Position numbers and translations under genes: made by a program. A DNA stretch of 64,000 nt from Sphingomonas flavescens. Lineage in GTDB: Bacteria; Pseudomonadota; Alphaproteobacteria; Sphingomonadales; Sphingomonadaceae. Location: contig NZ_CP133016.1 in assembly GCF_030866745.1 (NCBI RefSeq), positions 1-64,000 of the forward strand, written 5' to 3'. The notes beneath the pieces are model-generated. The model did no database searches. It saw only the letters and a list, made by a program, of their open reading frames with translations, and had not been told where the DNA came from. Positions 53,714 to 61,970 of this stretch are shown piece after piece. Each line of letters starts with the position of its first letter. The stretch's first letter is position 1.

Positions 53714-54153
53714 TTTCCGACGCGCGATTTCGGGAGACTCTGGCGCGGCTGGCGGCACTCCTGCGCGACGCCGAGGGGCCGTGGTGGATCATCGGGAGCG
53801 CGGCGGTCGCGCTTCACGGTGGCGATTCGGGACAAATTCACGACGTCGATGTGGTGCTTGGCCATGCGGACGCGGAGCGATGTTTCCGCCAGCTTGGGCT
53901 AAACAATTCGGCAAACACGGACGATGGTCTGTTCCGCTCGGATCTTTTTGCGCGGTGGTGCGAGCCTGCTTTGCCGGTCGAGCTGATGGCAGGGCTGAAG
54001 GTCAGGGCACCGGGCAGCTGGGCGCCGCTGGCCATTCACACGCGGGTGGAGGTCGGTGAAGGACAATACGCGCCGTCCCGCGACGAATTGCGGGCAATAC
54101 TGCTCAGCTTCGGACGCCCCAAGGACCTTCGCCGCGCAGCCGCGCTTGCCTAG
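53710..54153 (+). CDS. Nucleotidyltransferase-fold protein with no canonical start codon
   Basis: The frame is open from well inside grpE to 54153. It encodes WWIIGSAAVALHGGDSGQIH then DVDVVLG, the GS...LHG...DxD active-site pattern of minimal nucleotidyltransferases (Gly29-Ser30, Asp45, Asp47 if numbered from the CTG at 53710). The first in-frame ATG/GTG/TTG downstream of grpE is the GTG at 53851, which would cut off the GS motif. A CTG at 53710 overlaps the grpE stop and has GAAGAAG just upstream; an ATT at 53713 is another option. From CTG the product is about 147 residues. Function and substrate are unknown. Confidence 0.6.
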   Translation: MISDARFRETLARLAALLRDAEGPWWIIGSAAVALHGGDSGQIHDVDVVLGHADAERCFRQLGLNNSANTDDGLFRSDLFARWCEPALPVELMAGLKVRAPGSWAPLAIHTRVEVGEGQYAPSRDELRAILLSFGRPKDLRRAAALA

Positions 54154-55385
54154 TGCACTTCGCGGTGGTGGGTTTCGCTCTTGCTGGCGAAGCTGAAGCG
54201 CGGCTCGGGGTTCATTGAATCGAATAGGCGGCCCGCGGCGTAGCGGCCGACTTCGGGACCGTGCTTGAAGCCGTGGCCGGAACCGCCGCCGACGAGCAGA
54301 ACGTTCGGCCATTGGGGGTGGCGGTCGATCAGGAAATCGCCGTTGGAGCTGTTCTCATACTGACAGACGCGCGCTTCGGTCAGCGGCGCGCCGCGCAATG
54401 CGGGGAAGCGGCGGTCGCGATAGGCGACGATCTCCGCCAGCGCAGCGGGTGAGGGACGGCGGTCCTGTGTGTCGGGGTCGACTTCCGGGCCATGCAGGTC
54501 GTGGGCGAATTTGACGCCGCGGTTCTCGAGGTCCGGGAAGCCGTAATACATGTCGCCGCCATTGAAGTCGGCCCAGCCCGGCATTGAGGCGGGCAGGAAC
54601 CGGCTGTCGCCCGCGGGCGGCGCGAAGAAGAACACTTCCTGACGGGTCGGGAGGATGCGCGGGCCGACGACGTCGGGGAACAGCTTGGGCAGCCACGGCC
54701 CAGCCGCGAAGACGAAGTGATCGGCCTTCAGGCGCTCACCGCTCGATAGTGTGATCTCCGTCAGGTCGCGGCCCGGCGCTGGGGGTTGTACGGCACCGCG
54801 GCGAAAGCGGCCGCCGCGCTGAACGAAGATGTCGACCAGCTGCCCGACGGCCCGCCGTGCCATTAGTGCGCCAAAGCCCGGCTCGCACATGCCGATGCCG
54901 ATGCCGGTGAAGTCGATCATCGGGAACTTCCGCGCCATTTCGCCATGGTCGAGGGTCTGGAGCGGGATACCAATTTGCCGATGCGCGGCGAGGCTGTCGG
55001 TGAGATAGGGCTCTTCCTTCGCGAAAAAGAACAGCACGCCGCATTCGTGGAAGATCGGAAGACCGGAGACGGCACTCAAAGCCTTCCATTCGGGCAGGCT
55101 GTCGAGCGCCATGCGGGTGTAGATCGTGTCCCCGCCGTAGGCGCCGCGGGTCATGCGGGATTCGCCGCCGGACGAGCTGCGCGCGTGGGCCGGTCCCCAA
55201 GCGTCGACCAGGGTGACGCGGTGGCCTTTGCGAAGGAGGTGCGTCGCGGTCCAGCTACCGAAGACTCCCGCGCCCACGACCACGACATGGCTCTTGCTCA
55301 TCAGCGTGCGGGTCCTAGCGGCTGCCGGAGAAACGACAACGCCGCCTGCTCCGGCGAGGAGCGAGCGGCGCGTCAGGTCGATCAC
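54150..55385 (-). CDS. Tat-exported FAD-dependent oxidoreductase, sarcosine oxidase-like
   Basis: The 411-residue protein is of the DAO/monomeric sarcosine oxidase type. The FAD motif VVVGAGVFGSW (35-45) is followed by ARSSSGGESRMTRGAYG. The C-terminal block ARVCQYENSSNGDFLIDRHP has Cys341 aligned with the cysteine that binds flavin covalently in sarcosine oxidases, then GGGSGHGFKHGPEVG. The N terminus before the FAD motif reads LTRRSLLAG, a twin-arginine signal, so it is probably folded and exported. I chose the GTG at 55385; an ATG at 55301 would omit the Tat signal. It follows the TonB-dependent receptor by eight bases, suggesting it processes the imported compound. Confidence 0.8.
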   Translation of the reverse strand: MIDLTRRSLLAGAGGVVVSPAAARTRTLMSKSHVVVVGAGVFGSWTATHLLRKGHRVTLVDAWGPAHARSSSGGESRMTRGAYGGDTIYTRMALDSLPEWKALSAVSGLPIFHECGVLFFFAKEEPYLTDSLAAHRQIGIPLQTLDHGEMARKFPMIDFTGIGIGMCEPGFGALMARRAVGQLVDIFVQRGGRFRRGAVQPPAPGRDLTEITLSSGERLKADHFVFAAGPWLPKLFPDVVGPRILPTRQEVFFFAPPAGDSRFLPASMPGWADFNGGDMYYGFPDLENRGVKFAHDLHGPEVDPDTQDRRPSPAALAEIVAYRDRRFPALRGAPLTEARVCQYENSSNGDFLIDRHPQWPNVLLVGGGSGHGFKHGPEVGRYAAGRLFDSMNPEPRFSFASKSETHHREVH

Positions 55386-55393
55386 GTTCCGGC

Positions 55394-57982
55394 TTAGCCG
55401 CGTTCGGGCGTGGCTGCCGGTGGCGGTGGCGGCGGTGGCGGCGGCGGTGGCGGCGGCACCAGGCAGGTCGCGGCCGCGTCGATCACCGACCCGTCCGGGC
55501 AGGTCTGCGTGGCCGGGGGCGGAGGGGGCGGCGGCGGCGGTGGGGGCGGCGGCGGAGCCATGCTCTCGCCGAAGCTCTTGCGCACCGTCATGCCGATGAT
55601 CCGCGGCAGGCCGACGTTGTAGCCAAGCCTTGCCCGACCGCCGCGCTCGCGGTCGAACGACAGCTTCGGATCCTTGTCGAACAGATTCTTGACGTAGGCG
55701 GAGACCTCCCAACCGCTGTCCCACTTCAGACCCGCGGACAGGTTCACCAGTGTGTAAGCCGGCAGATAGTAGGAGCCGATGTCCGTCGCCGGACGCACGC
55801 CCGACGCACCCGTGACCGTGTTGAAGTAAGTCAGCCGGATGAGCTGCGATGCCGGGTCCTGATCGCTCGGCTGGGTGATGCGGTTGCCGATCCGCTGCAC
55901 GCTGCCGTTGACGTACCAGTCGGCGGCCGAGTTGAAGCGGGTTTCGTAATTGGCGATCGCCGCAAACTGATATTTCGGCACCGTCGGCAGGCGGTTGCCG
56001 TCCTCGATCCCGCCGATGATCGCCCCGGCGCCGGAGCGCACGGTAGAATCGAACTTCGAGTCGAGCAGACTGCCGGCGAAGGACAGGTCGAGGCCGACCA
56101 CCGGGTGCAGCGACAGCTCGGCCTCGACACCCTGCGAATGCGCCTTGGGCACGTTGAACACGATGCGCGACGAGCAGCTGCCGGCGTCCAGCGTGACCTG
56201 CAGGTTGCGGATCTTATTGTAGAAAGCCGACGCGTTGAACGTCACGCCGCGCTTCGAATATTTCACGCCCGCTTCATAGTTCCAAAGCGTCTCGTCCTTG
56301 TAGTTCTGGAAGCCGCCGAAGATGGCGCGGTCCGCGGGCGTGCAGATCGGCACGTTGAGCGGATCGTTGACGCCGCCGAGGCGGAAGCCCTTGGCGATCT
56401 GCGCATTGACGCTGAGGCTCCGGCTCGGCTCCCAGCTGACGATGCCGCGGGGGCTGAAGCCGTTCGACTTGGTGCTGTCGGTGCGGTTGTCGCCACCGGC
56501 GAACAGGCCGCCCGACTTGAAGCTGCGCTGCTCCTTGAAGTCGTACCAGCGGCCTCCACCGGTCAGCTTGATCTGCCCGAACTTGTAGCTCGCTTCGCCG
56601 AACAGCGCCTTCTGCTTGATCACATAGGGCAGGCGGGCGTGGTACGGGTTGTCGGGAAGGTTGAAGCCATTGTCGACGGCGCGCGAGGTTCCGGCACCGA
56701 GCGTCGCGTCGGTGTAGAAGTCGTAGCCGGGCGTCGGCAGGCTCTGCAGGTAATCGCGATCGACGTGGCTGTAGAAGCCGCCGAACACCCACTGGAACGG
56801 CCCGCTGCTCGTGGACGAGAGGCGGAGCTCCTGCGTGAACTGGTCGAGTTTGGTCGTATCGCGCAGATTCGACGCGAGGTTGATGCCCGCCGGCGGGAAG
56901 CCGAGGTCGACGCTGACCGAGCCGGTGAGTGCCGAGGCGTCGCGGCTGACCAGGATGTTGCGATGCAGGTAGCTGCTGACCGACGTCAGTTCAGCCGGAC
57001 CGAAGTCATAAGCGACGGTCAGGTCGTAAAGCGAAGTCTGATCCTTGAAGCGTTCGGGTAGCTTCAGATAGACCTGACGATCGCCTTTGCTCAGATCGTT
57101 CTGCGTGACGAACTGGTTGTCGTAGAGGTTGTAGAATTCCTCGCGATTGAAACCGTTCGCGGTCGCTCGCTGCCACACGACGCGGGGCGTGATCTTGAGC
57201 GAGTCAGACGGCTGGAGGAGCATCGACAGGCGGCCACCGTAGCGCTGGCCGTCGTTGACGTTCTTGCCGGCCGCCGGGCCGACCGCGTCGATGAAGCCCG
57301 GGAAGTGCGAATAATAGAGGACGCCGCGGATGGCCGCGACATTGCCGATGGGCAGGTTGAGCGCGCCCTTGGCCTCGTAGCCCAGGTCGCCGCCTTTCGC
57401 GACGTTGACGCCAGCTTCGACCTGACCCTCAATGCGATCCAGCTTGGGCTGGTTGGTGATGTAGCGGATGGTGCCGCCGACAGAACCGGAGCCGAACAAC
57501 GTGCCTTGCGGGCCCCGCAGCGTCTCGACGCGGTTGAGGTCGAACAGATCGAAGTCGGGCGTGAACAGTGACAGCGAGACGACGCTTTCGTCGAGGTAGA
57601 TGCCGACCTGTTCCTTCACGCCCGGCTGGTCGCGGACGACCTGGCCGGCGGACACGCCGCGGACCGAAACCTGGCTCTGGCCCGGGCCGAGGTTCTGCAC
57701 CGTCAGGCCAGCCACGTTGCGGCTGATGTCTTCGATGGTTTGCGCATTGGCGCGCTGGATGTCGGCCTGTGTCTGCGCGTTGACCGAGAAGGGTACGTCC
57801 TGCACCGTCGACGCGCGCTTCGTCGCGGTGACGATGATCGCGCCTTGGTCCGGCTCGGACGCGGGAGCGGTCGCGGGCGGATTGACCGCCTGGGCGGTCT
57901 GTTCCGGCTGGGTTTGAGCGAGTGCCGGCGTGGCGACGGCGAGCAAAGACGTTCCGATCAGCAAAGCTGCGGTAGCGCGCAT
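55394..57982 (-). CDS. TonB-dependent receptor with proline-rich C-terminal tail
   Basis: The 862-residue outer-membrane protein has a signal peptide (cleavage near ALAQ), a TonB-box-like GAIIVTATKR, the plug domain (DVPFSVNAQ to RGPQGTLFGSGSVGGTIRYI) and a 22-strand barrel ending TVRKSFGES. Beyond the barrel end lie two runs of about 14 and 13 prolines separated by ATQTCPDGSVIDAAATC. The substrate is unknown; the barrel is of the type often listed with sphingomonad TonB receptors for diverse ligands. The ATG at 57982 begins the signal peptide. A Tat-type flavoenzyme gene follows. Confidence 0.92.
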   Translation of the reverse strand: MRATAALLIGTSLLAVATPALAQTQPEQTAQAVNPPATAPASEPDQGAIIVTATKRASTVQDVPFSVNAQTQADIQRANAQTIEDISRNVAGLTVQNLGPGQSQVSVRGVSAGQVVRDQPGVKEQVGIYLDESVVSLSLFTPDFDLFDLNRVETLRGPQGTLFGSGSVGGTIRYITNQPKLDRIEGQVEAGVNVAKGGDLGYEAKGALNLPIGNVAAIRGVLYYSHFPGFIDAVGPAAGKNVNDGQRYGGRLSMLLQPSDSLKITPRVVWQRATANGFNREEFYNLYDNQFVTQNDLSKGDRQVYLKLPERFKDQTSLYDLTVAYDFGPAELTSVSSYLHRNILVSRDASALTGSVSVDLGFPPAGINLASNLRDTTKLDQFTQELRLSSTSSGPFQWVFGGFYSHVDRDYLQSLPTPGYDFYTDATLGAGTSRAVDNGFNLPDNPYHARLPYVIKQKALFGEASYKFGQIKLTGGGRWYDFKEQRSFKSGGLFAGGDNRTDSTKSNGFSPRGIVSWEPSRSLSVNAQIAKGFRLGGVNDPLNVPICTPADRAIFGGFQNYKDETLWNYEAGVKYSKRGVTFNASAFYNKIRNLQVTLDAGSCSSRIVFNVPKAHSQGVEAELSLHPVVGLDLSFAGSLLDSKFDSTVRSGAGAIIGGIEDGNRLPTVPKYQFAAIANYETRFNSAADWYVNGSVQRIGNRITQPSDQDPASQLIRLTYFNTVTGASGVRPATDIGSYYLPAYTLVNLSAGLKWDSGWEVSAYVKNLFDKDPKLSFDRERGGRARLGYNVGLPRIIGMTVRKSFGESMAPPPPPPPPPPPPPPATQTCPDGSVIDAAATCLVPPPPPPPPPPPPPAATPERG

Positions 57983-58117
57983 GAATTTTCCCCTTCGGCA
58001 GTTGTGTTGCCTAAGCGACACTATGCCCGAAACAGCAGTAGGCGCGGAAGGGGAGCGCGCTGGGTTGGCAACTTTCCCTGAGAGGATGTTGCATTTGAGT
58101 TACAGCCGTAACGATCT

Positions 58118-58567
58118 CTAGCGCTCGAACGTCAGGAGGCTCCAGGGGGGGTCGCAAGAAACCACCGCGCCGCGGTCGGCAAGGAAGCGGTGGCGGACAA
58201 TCTCGGCTTGTTGCTCGATCCCGTACCGCTCGAACGGCCGGCCGGGCTGGAGTTCGTAGTTATAACGGCAGAAGGGGTGGCGCATCAGCGGCAGGTAGAA
58301 ACGGCCGCGTTTCTGGGCCTGCCAGACATGGGTCATTTCGTGCATCCAGAAGGCCTGCAGTGCGAGCGGCTCGTTGCTGAAATCCTCCGACCAGCCGCCG
58401 CCGTCGGGGTGAAACCAGATGCTTCCTGTCGGGGCCATGGCCGACCGGCGCGGCTGCAACGGCCACCATTTGCCGCAGATCATCCGCACGGGTTCATATT
58501 GCATGGCATCGCCGAAAATGGAGCGGGCAAGCTCGACTTCGCCGGCGGTGAGAGGGCGTCCCTGCAT
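58118..58567 (-). CDS. Small zinc-peptidase-like protein (HExxH motif)
   Basis: The 149-residue protein has MHEMTHVWQAQ, an HExxH zinc-site motif, in the first half, and a Trp/His-rich N-terminal half (KWWPLQPRRS, GSIWFHPDGGGWSEDF). A second zinc ligand could be in the H-rich C-terminal part. Homologues in sphingomonads are often named 'vgr related protein' without functional support. No signal peptide is visible. It may be a metallopeptidase, but catalysis is unproven. Confidence 0.6.
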   Translation of the reverse strand: MQGRPLTAGEVELARSIFGDAMQYEPVRMICGKWWPLQPRRSAMAPTGSIWFHPDGGGWSEDFSNEPLALQAFWMHEMTHVWQAQKRGRFYLPLMRHPFCRYNYELQPGRPFERYGIEQQAEIVRHRFLADRGAVVSCDPPWSLLTFER

Positions 58568-58664
58568 GCCGCCGACCTAGTGATTTCGAGCCCCGTCCGC
58601 CACTTGCAGCGTTAGGGACGCAACGCTAGGGCAGCGCCAAAGCACAACACGGAGGAAGCCCCAC

Positions 58665-58901
58665 ATGAGCGAGACTGCCGATCGGGTAAAGAAGATCGTC
58701 GTCGAACATCTCGGCGTTGAAGCCGACAAGGTCACTGAAGACGCGAGCTTCATCGACGATCTTGGCGCCGACAGCCTCGACATCGTCGAGCTGGTCATGG
58801 CGTTCGAGGAAGAGTTCGGGGTCGAAATCCCGGACGACGCCGCGGAGAAGATCACGACCGTTCGCGACGCGATCGAATATATCGACCAGAACAAGGGCTA
58901 A
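58665..58901 (+). CDS. acpP: Acyl carrier protein
   Basis: AcpP carries acyl chains in fatty-acid synthesis. The 78-residue acidic protein has Ser37 in [10 protein letters not shown], the phosphopantetheine site, and the usual four-helix layout. A GGAGGAAG ribosome-binding site precedes the ATG. fabF follows after an intergenic terminator. Confidence 0.96.
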   Translation: MSETADRVKKIVVEHLGVEADKVTEDASFIDDLGADSLDIVELVMAFEEEFGVEIPDDAAEKITTVRDAIEYIDQNKG

Positions 58902-58946
58902 GCCGGGTCAGCTGACCTGCCGCCATATACGCCGAAAGGCGGCACG

Positions 58947-58985
58947 AACGGCTTCCCGTATCAATCGGGAGGCCGTTTGCGTTTG
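58947..58985 (+). terminator. Intrinsic terminator between acpP and fabF
   Basis: A 12-bp stem (58947-58958 with 58966-58977, one G-U pair) with a 7-base loop is followed by TGCGTTTG. The T-run is short, so it may reduce rather than block read-through into fabF. Confidence 0.65.
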
Positions 58986-59008
58986 AAGGGACGGATGGAG
59001 TGAACGAT

Positions 59009-60265
59009 ATGCGTCGTGTCGTGGTGACAGGTCTCGGGCTCGTGACGCCGCTTGGCGCCGACGTCGAGACGACGTGGCAGAACCTGATCGCTGGGAAGAG
59101 CGGGATTGCGCCGATCACGCGCTTCGACGTGACCGACCAGAAGGCCAAGATCGCCGGTGAGGTGAAAGCCAAGGATCACGAGTGGGGTTTCGACCCTGAC
59201 AAGCGCGTCGACCACAAGGTCCAGCGCCAGGTCGATCCGTTCATCGTCTATGCGATCGACGCCGCGGGGCAGGCGCTGGAAGACGCCGGGCTGACGGAAA
59301 TGGACCAGGAGACCAAGGAACGCGCGGGCGTTTCGATCGGCTCGGGCATCGGCGGGTTGCCAGGCATTGAAAGCGAGTCCCTGGTGCTGGCCGAGCGCGG
59401 GCCTGGACGCGTGTCGCCGCACTTCGTGCACGGCCGCCTGATCAACCTCACCAGCGGCCAGGTGTCGATCAAATACGGGTTGATGGGCCCCAACCATTCG
59501 GTCGTGACCGCCTGCTCGACCGGCGCGCACTCGATCGGGGACGCGGCGCGGATGATCAAGGATGGCGACGCCGACATCATGCTGGCGGGGGGTGCGGAGA
59601 GCACCATCAACCCACTCGGCGTGGCGGGCTTCGCACAGGCCAAGGCCCTCAACACCGCGTTCAACGATCGGCCGACCGAGGCTAGCCGCCCTTATGACAA
59701 GGGACGCGAAGGGTTCGTTATGGGCGAAGGCGCGGGCGTCGTCGTGCTTGAGGAATATGAGCATGCCAAGGCCCGGGGCGCGAAGATCTACGCCGAAGTG
59801 GTCGGCTACGGCCTGTCGGGCGATGCCTATCACGTGACGGCGCCGCATCCGGAAGGGCGCGGAGCGGAGCTCGCGATGCGCATGGCGCTGCGTAAGGCCG
59901 GCCTTAAGCCCGAAGATATCGACTATGTGAACGCGCACGGCACCTCGACGATGGCCGACACGATCGAGCTTGGCGCGGTGAAGCGCGTGCTAGGCGATGA
60001 CCTTGGCGGTGCATCGATGAGCAGCACCAAGTCGGCGATCGGGCATCTGCTCGGCGGTGCGGGCGCAGTCGAGACAATCTTCTGCATCCTGGCCATCCGC
60101 GACCAGATCGTTCCGCCCACGCTGAACCTCGACGATCCGGATGAAGGCACGGAAGGAGTCGATCTCGTGCCGCATAAGGCGAAGAAACGACCGGTACGCG
60201 CAGCGCTGAACAATAGCTTTGGGTTTGGCGGGACGAACGCTTCGCTGATCGTGAAAGCCGTGTGA
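59009..60265 (+). CDS. fabF: 3-oxoacyl-[acyl-carrier-protein] synthase II
   Basis: FabF elongates acyl-ACP by condensation with malonyl-ACP. The 418-residue thiolase-fold enzyme has Cys169 (VTACSTGAHS), the His motifs NAHGTST and GHLLGGAGA, and GFGGTNASL at the C terminus. I chose the ATG at 59009, which sits eight bases after GGATGGAG; the GTG at 59000 would add three residues. Its stop overlaps the start of mltG by four bases. Confidence 0.95.
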   Translation: MRRVVVTGLGLVTPLGADVETTWQNLIAGKSGIAPITRFDVTDQKAKIAGEVKAKDHEWGFDPDKRVDHKVQRQVDPFIVYAIDAAGQALEDAGLTEMDQETKERAGVSIGSGIGGLPGIESESLVLAERGPGRVSPHFVHGRLINLTSGQVSIKYGLMGPNHSVVTACSTGAHSIGDAARMIKDGDADIMLAGGAESTINPLGVAGFAQAKALNTAFNDRPTEASRPYDKGREGFVMGEGAGVVVLEEYEHAKARGAKIYAEVVGYGLSGDAYHVTAPHPEGRGAELAMRMALRKAGLKPEDIDYVNAHGTSTMADTIELGAVKRVLGDDLGGASMSSTKSAIGHLLGGAGAVETIFCILAIRDQIVPPTLNLDDPDEGTEGVDLVPHKAKKRPVRAALNNSFGFGGTNASLIVKAV

Positions 60266-61224
60266 AGCGGCTCGCGCTACTGGCGGCAGGGCTGGTCCTT
60301 GCTGCCTTGATTGCCCTGTATTTCCTGTGGTGGGGCGCCGGACCCAAGCCGGGCCCGCACACCATCATCGTCAAGGAAGGGGCAAGCGTCGCGAGTGTGG
60401 CGCGCGATCTCGAAAAAGAGGGCGCGATTCCGGGCAGCACAAGGACCTATCGCGTCATGGCGCGTTTGTTCGGATCGCATGATCCCATCCAGGCTGGCGA
60501 GTTCGAAATTCCCAAGGGGATGGGCGGCGCTTCCATTCTCGACCTGTTGCAACATGGCCAGCCGCTACAGCGGCTGATCACGGTCACCGAGGGGATGCCT
60601 GCAATCGTCGTTGCCGAGAAACTGGCGGCCAACAAGTATCTCGCCGGTTCCTTGCCCGAAATCGTCGAAGGTTCGCTGCTTCCCGACAGCTACAGTTACC
60701 AGCGGGGTGAAACGCGGGGCGCGGTTGTCGCCCGCATGCAGGCCGCGATGAACCGAACGATCGCCGAGCTATGGCCGAAGCGAACGCCCGACTGTCCGGT
60801 GGCTACGCCGGAACAGGCGGTGACGATGGCCTCGATCGTTGAGAAAGAGACTGGCAAGGCGAGTGAGCGGCCGATGATCGCGGGCGTCTATTGCAACCGG
60901 CTGCGTATCGGCATGAAGCTGGATGCCGACCCGACGGTCATCTATCCGGTGACCAAGGGAAAGCCGCTCGGGCGTCGCATCCTCAAATCGGAACTCAACG
61001 CCGACAACGGATACAACACGTACAAGCGGCCGGGTTTGCCGGTCGGCCCGATCGCCAATCCGGGTAAGGCGAGCATTGCGGCAGTGCTTCACCCGGCGAA
61101 GACCAAGGCGTTGTACTTCGTCGCCGACGGAACGGGCGGACATGTGTTCGCGGATACGCTGGCGGAGCACAATGCCAATGTGGCGAAGTGGTATGCGCTG
61201 CGCCGCCAGCGGGGGCAGATGTAA
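60262..61224 (+). CDS. mltG: Endolytic transglycosylase MltG (YceG-like)
   Basis: MltG cleaves glycan strands to terminate peptidoglycan polymerisation. The 320-residue protein has a GTG start, a single membrane anchor (about 4-24), a LysM-like domain (VKEGASVASVARDLEKEG), and the catalytic region MASIVEKETGKASERPMIAGVYCNRL, which contains the essential Glu. DADPTVIYPV and RPGLPVGPIANPG follow. It is coupled to fabF, a common arrangement in alphaproteobacteria. Confidence 0.93.
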   Translation: MKRLALLAAGLVLAALIALYFLWWGAGPKPGPHTIIVKEGASVASVARDLEKEGAIPGSTRTYRVMARLFGSHDPIQAGEFEIPKGMGGASILDLLQHGQPLQRLITVTEGMPAIVVAEKLAANKYLAGSLPEIVEGSLLPDSYSYQRGETRGAVVARMQAAMNRTIAELWPKRTPDCPVATPEQAVTMASIVEKETGKASERPMIAGVYCNRLRIGMKLDADPTVIYPVTKGKPLGRRILKSELNADNGYNTYKRPGLPVGPIANPGKASIAAVLHPAKTKALYFVADGTGGHVFADTLAEHNANVAKWYALRRQRGQM

Positions 61225-61229
61225 CGCCG

Positions 61230-61523
61230 TCAGGCGGTTAGCGTCGCGCTGCGAACGTAGCCGACACGGCGAGCATCGCCGGCATAGCCCCATGCCCAAC
61301 CCAGGCTGTCATCGAGCAGATCGAAGGGTTCACCCGGTTGCAGCGTCCCAATCACTTCCGAACCCTCGGAAGCCGCGATACGAAGCTCGCTGGCGGAGAT
61401 GACATGGCGCGGTGCCGGCTCGGCATAGTGCGACGCAATCACGCGGCCGGCGAGCGCGATGTCAGCCAGATCCTTGCGGTAGGCGTGGGTCAGGGGGTCG
61501 GGCTGGTTCGACCGGCCCGCCAA
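61230..61523 (-). CDS. Small SH3-domain protein
   Basis: The 97-residue product starts with TTG and contains LTHAYRKDLADIALAGRVIAS, then a bacterial SH3-like fold (PAPRHVISASELRIAASEGSEVIGTLQPGEPFDLLDDSLGWAWG) ending VGYVRSATLTA. The N-terminal part resembles the start of C40 (NlpC/P60) peptidases that carry an N-terminal SH3 domain, but no NlpC/P60 catalytic domain follows before the stop at 61230. It may be truncated or a regulatory SH3-only protein. It follows the MarR gene on the same strand. Confidence 0.55.
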   Translation of the reverse strand: MAGRSNQPDPLTHAYRKDLADIALAGRVIASHYAEPAPRHVISASELRIAASEGSEVIGTLQPGEPFDLLDDSLGWAWGYAGDARRVGYVRSATLTA

Positions 61524-61533
61524 AGCGAATTGC

Positions 61534-61914
61534 TCAGCGCTGGTGGGCGTATGCTGGGGCTTGCCCGATGATGGGGCGGTGGGCCGCCGAGCCGTTGTCG
61601 CTCTCGCGGAGGTTGCGCTTGAACCCTTCAAGAAAATCAGCCCCGTTGTTGGTACGGACGACAAACACGTTGCGCCGGTCGTCCTGGTCTCGTTCGCGGC
61701 GCAGATAGCCGAGCGCACCCAACGTATTCAAGGCGCGGGTCACGACGGGTTTGGAAACACCGAGAATGCGGGCGAGGCCGCGTACGGTGTGGGGTCCGGG
61801 CGTAAGATAGACCATCATCAGCAGCGCCATTTGCCGATTGGTCAAGTCGGGCTCGCCCGATCGGACATAGGCGATGAGAGCCTTCATCCAGCCTGTAAGC
61901 GAGACCTCGCTCAT
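61534..61914 (-). CDS. MarR-family transcriptional regulator
   Basis: About 126 residues with the winged helix-turn-helix of MarR proteins: LTNRQMALLMMVYLTPGPHTVRGLARILGVSKPVVTRALNTLGALGYLRRERDQDDRRNVFV. The wing with DQDDRRNV is characteristic. I chose the ATG at 61914; the frame is open to 61932. The ligand is unknown. It sits between a leucyl aminopeptidase gene and an SH3 protein gene, and an inverted repeat lies upstream at 61971-62016. Confidence 0.88.
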   Translation of the reverse strand: MSEVSLTGWMKALIAYVRSGEPDLTNRQMALLMMVYLTPGPHTVRGLARILGVSKPVVTRALNTLGALGYLRRERDQDDRRNVFVVRTNNGADFLEGFKRNLRESDNGSAAHRPIIGQAPAYAHQR

Positions 61915-61970
61915 AGTGGCTAACCTTCCCATAACTGTGTCGCGTGGCTTGGCAGGTAAACCGGTAAGGA

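Noticed and set aside
53851..54153. Start of the nucleotidyltransferase-like gene at the GTG 53851
   Set aside because: It would remove the GS...LHG motif and the first catalytic Asp, which are encoded directly upstream in the same frame.
55410..55622. Gly-rich plus-strand ORF in the receptor tail
   Set aside because: The poly-Gly is the antisense of the polyproline codons of the TonB-dependent receptor.
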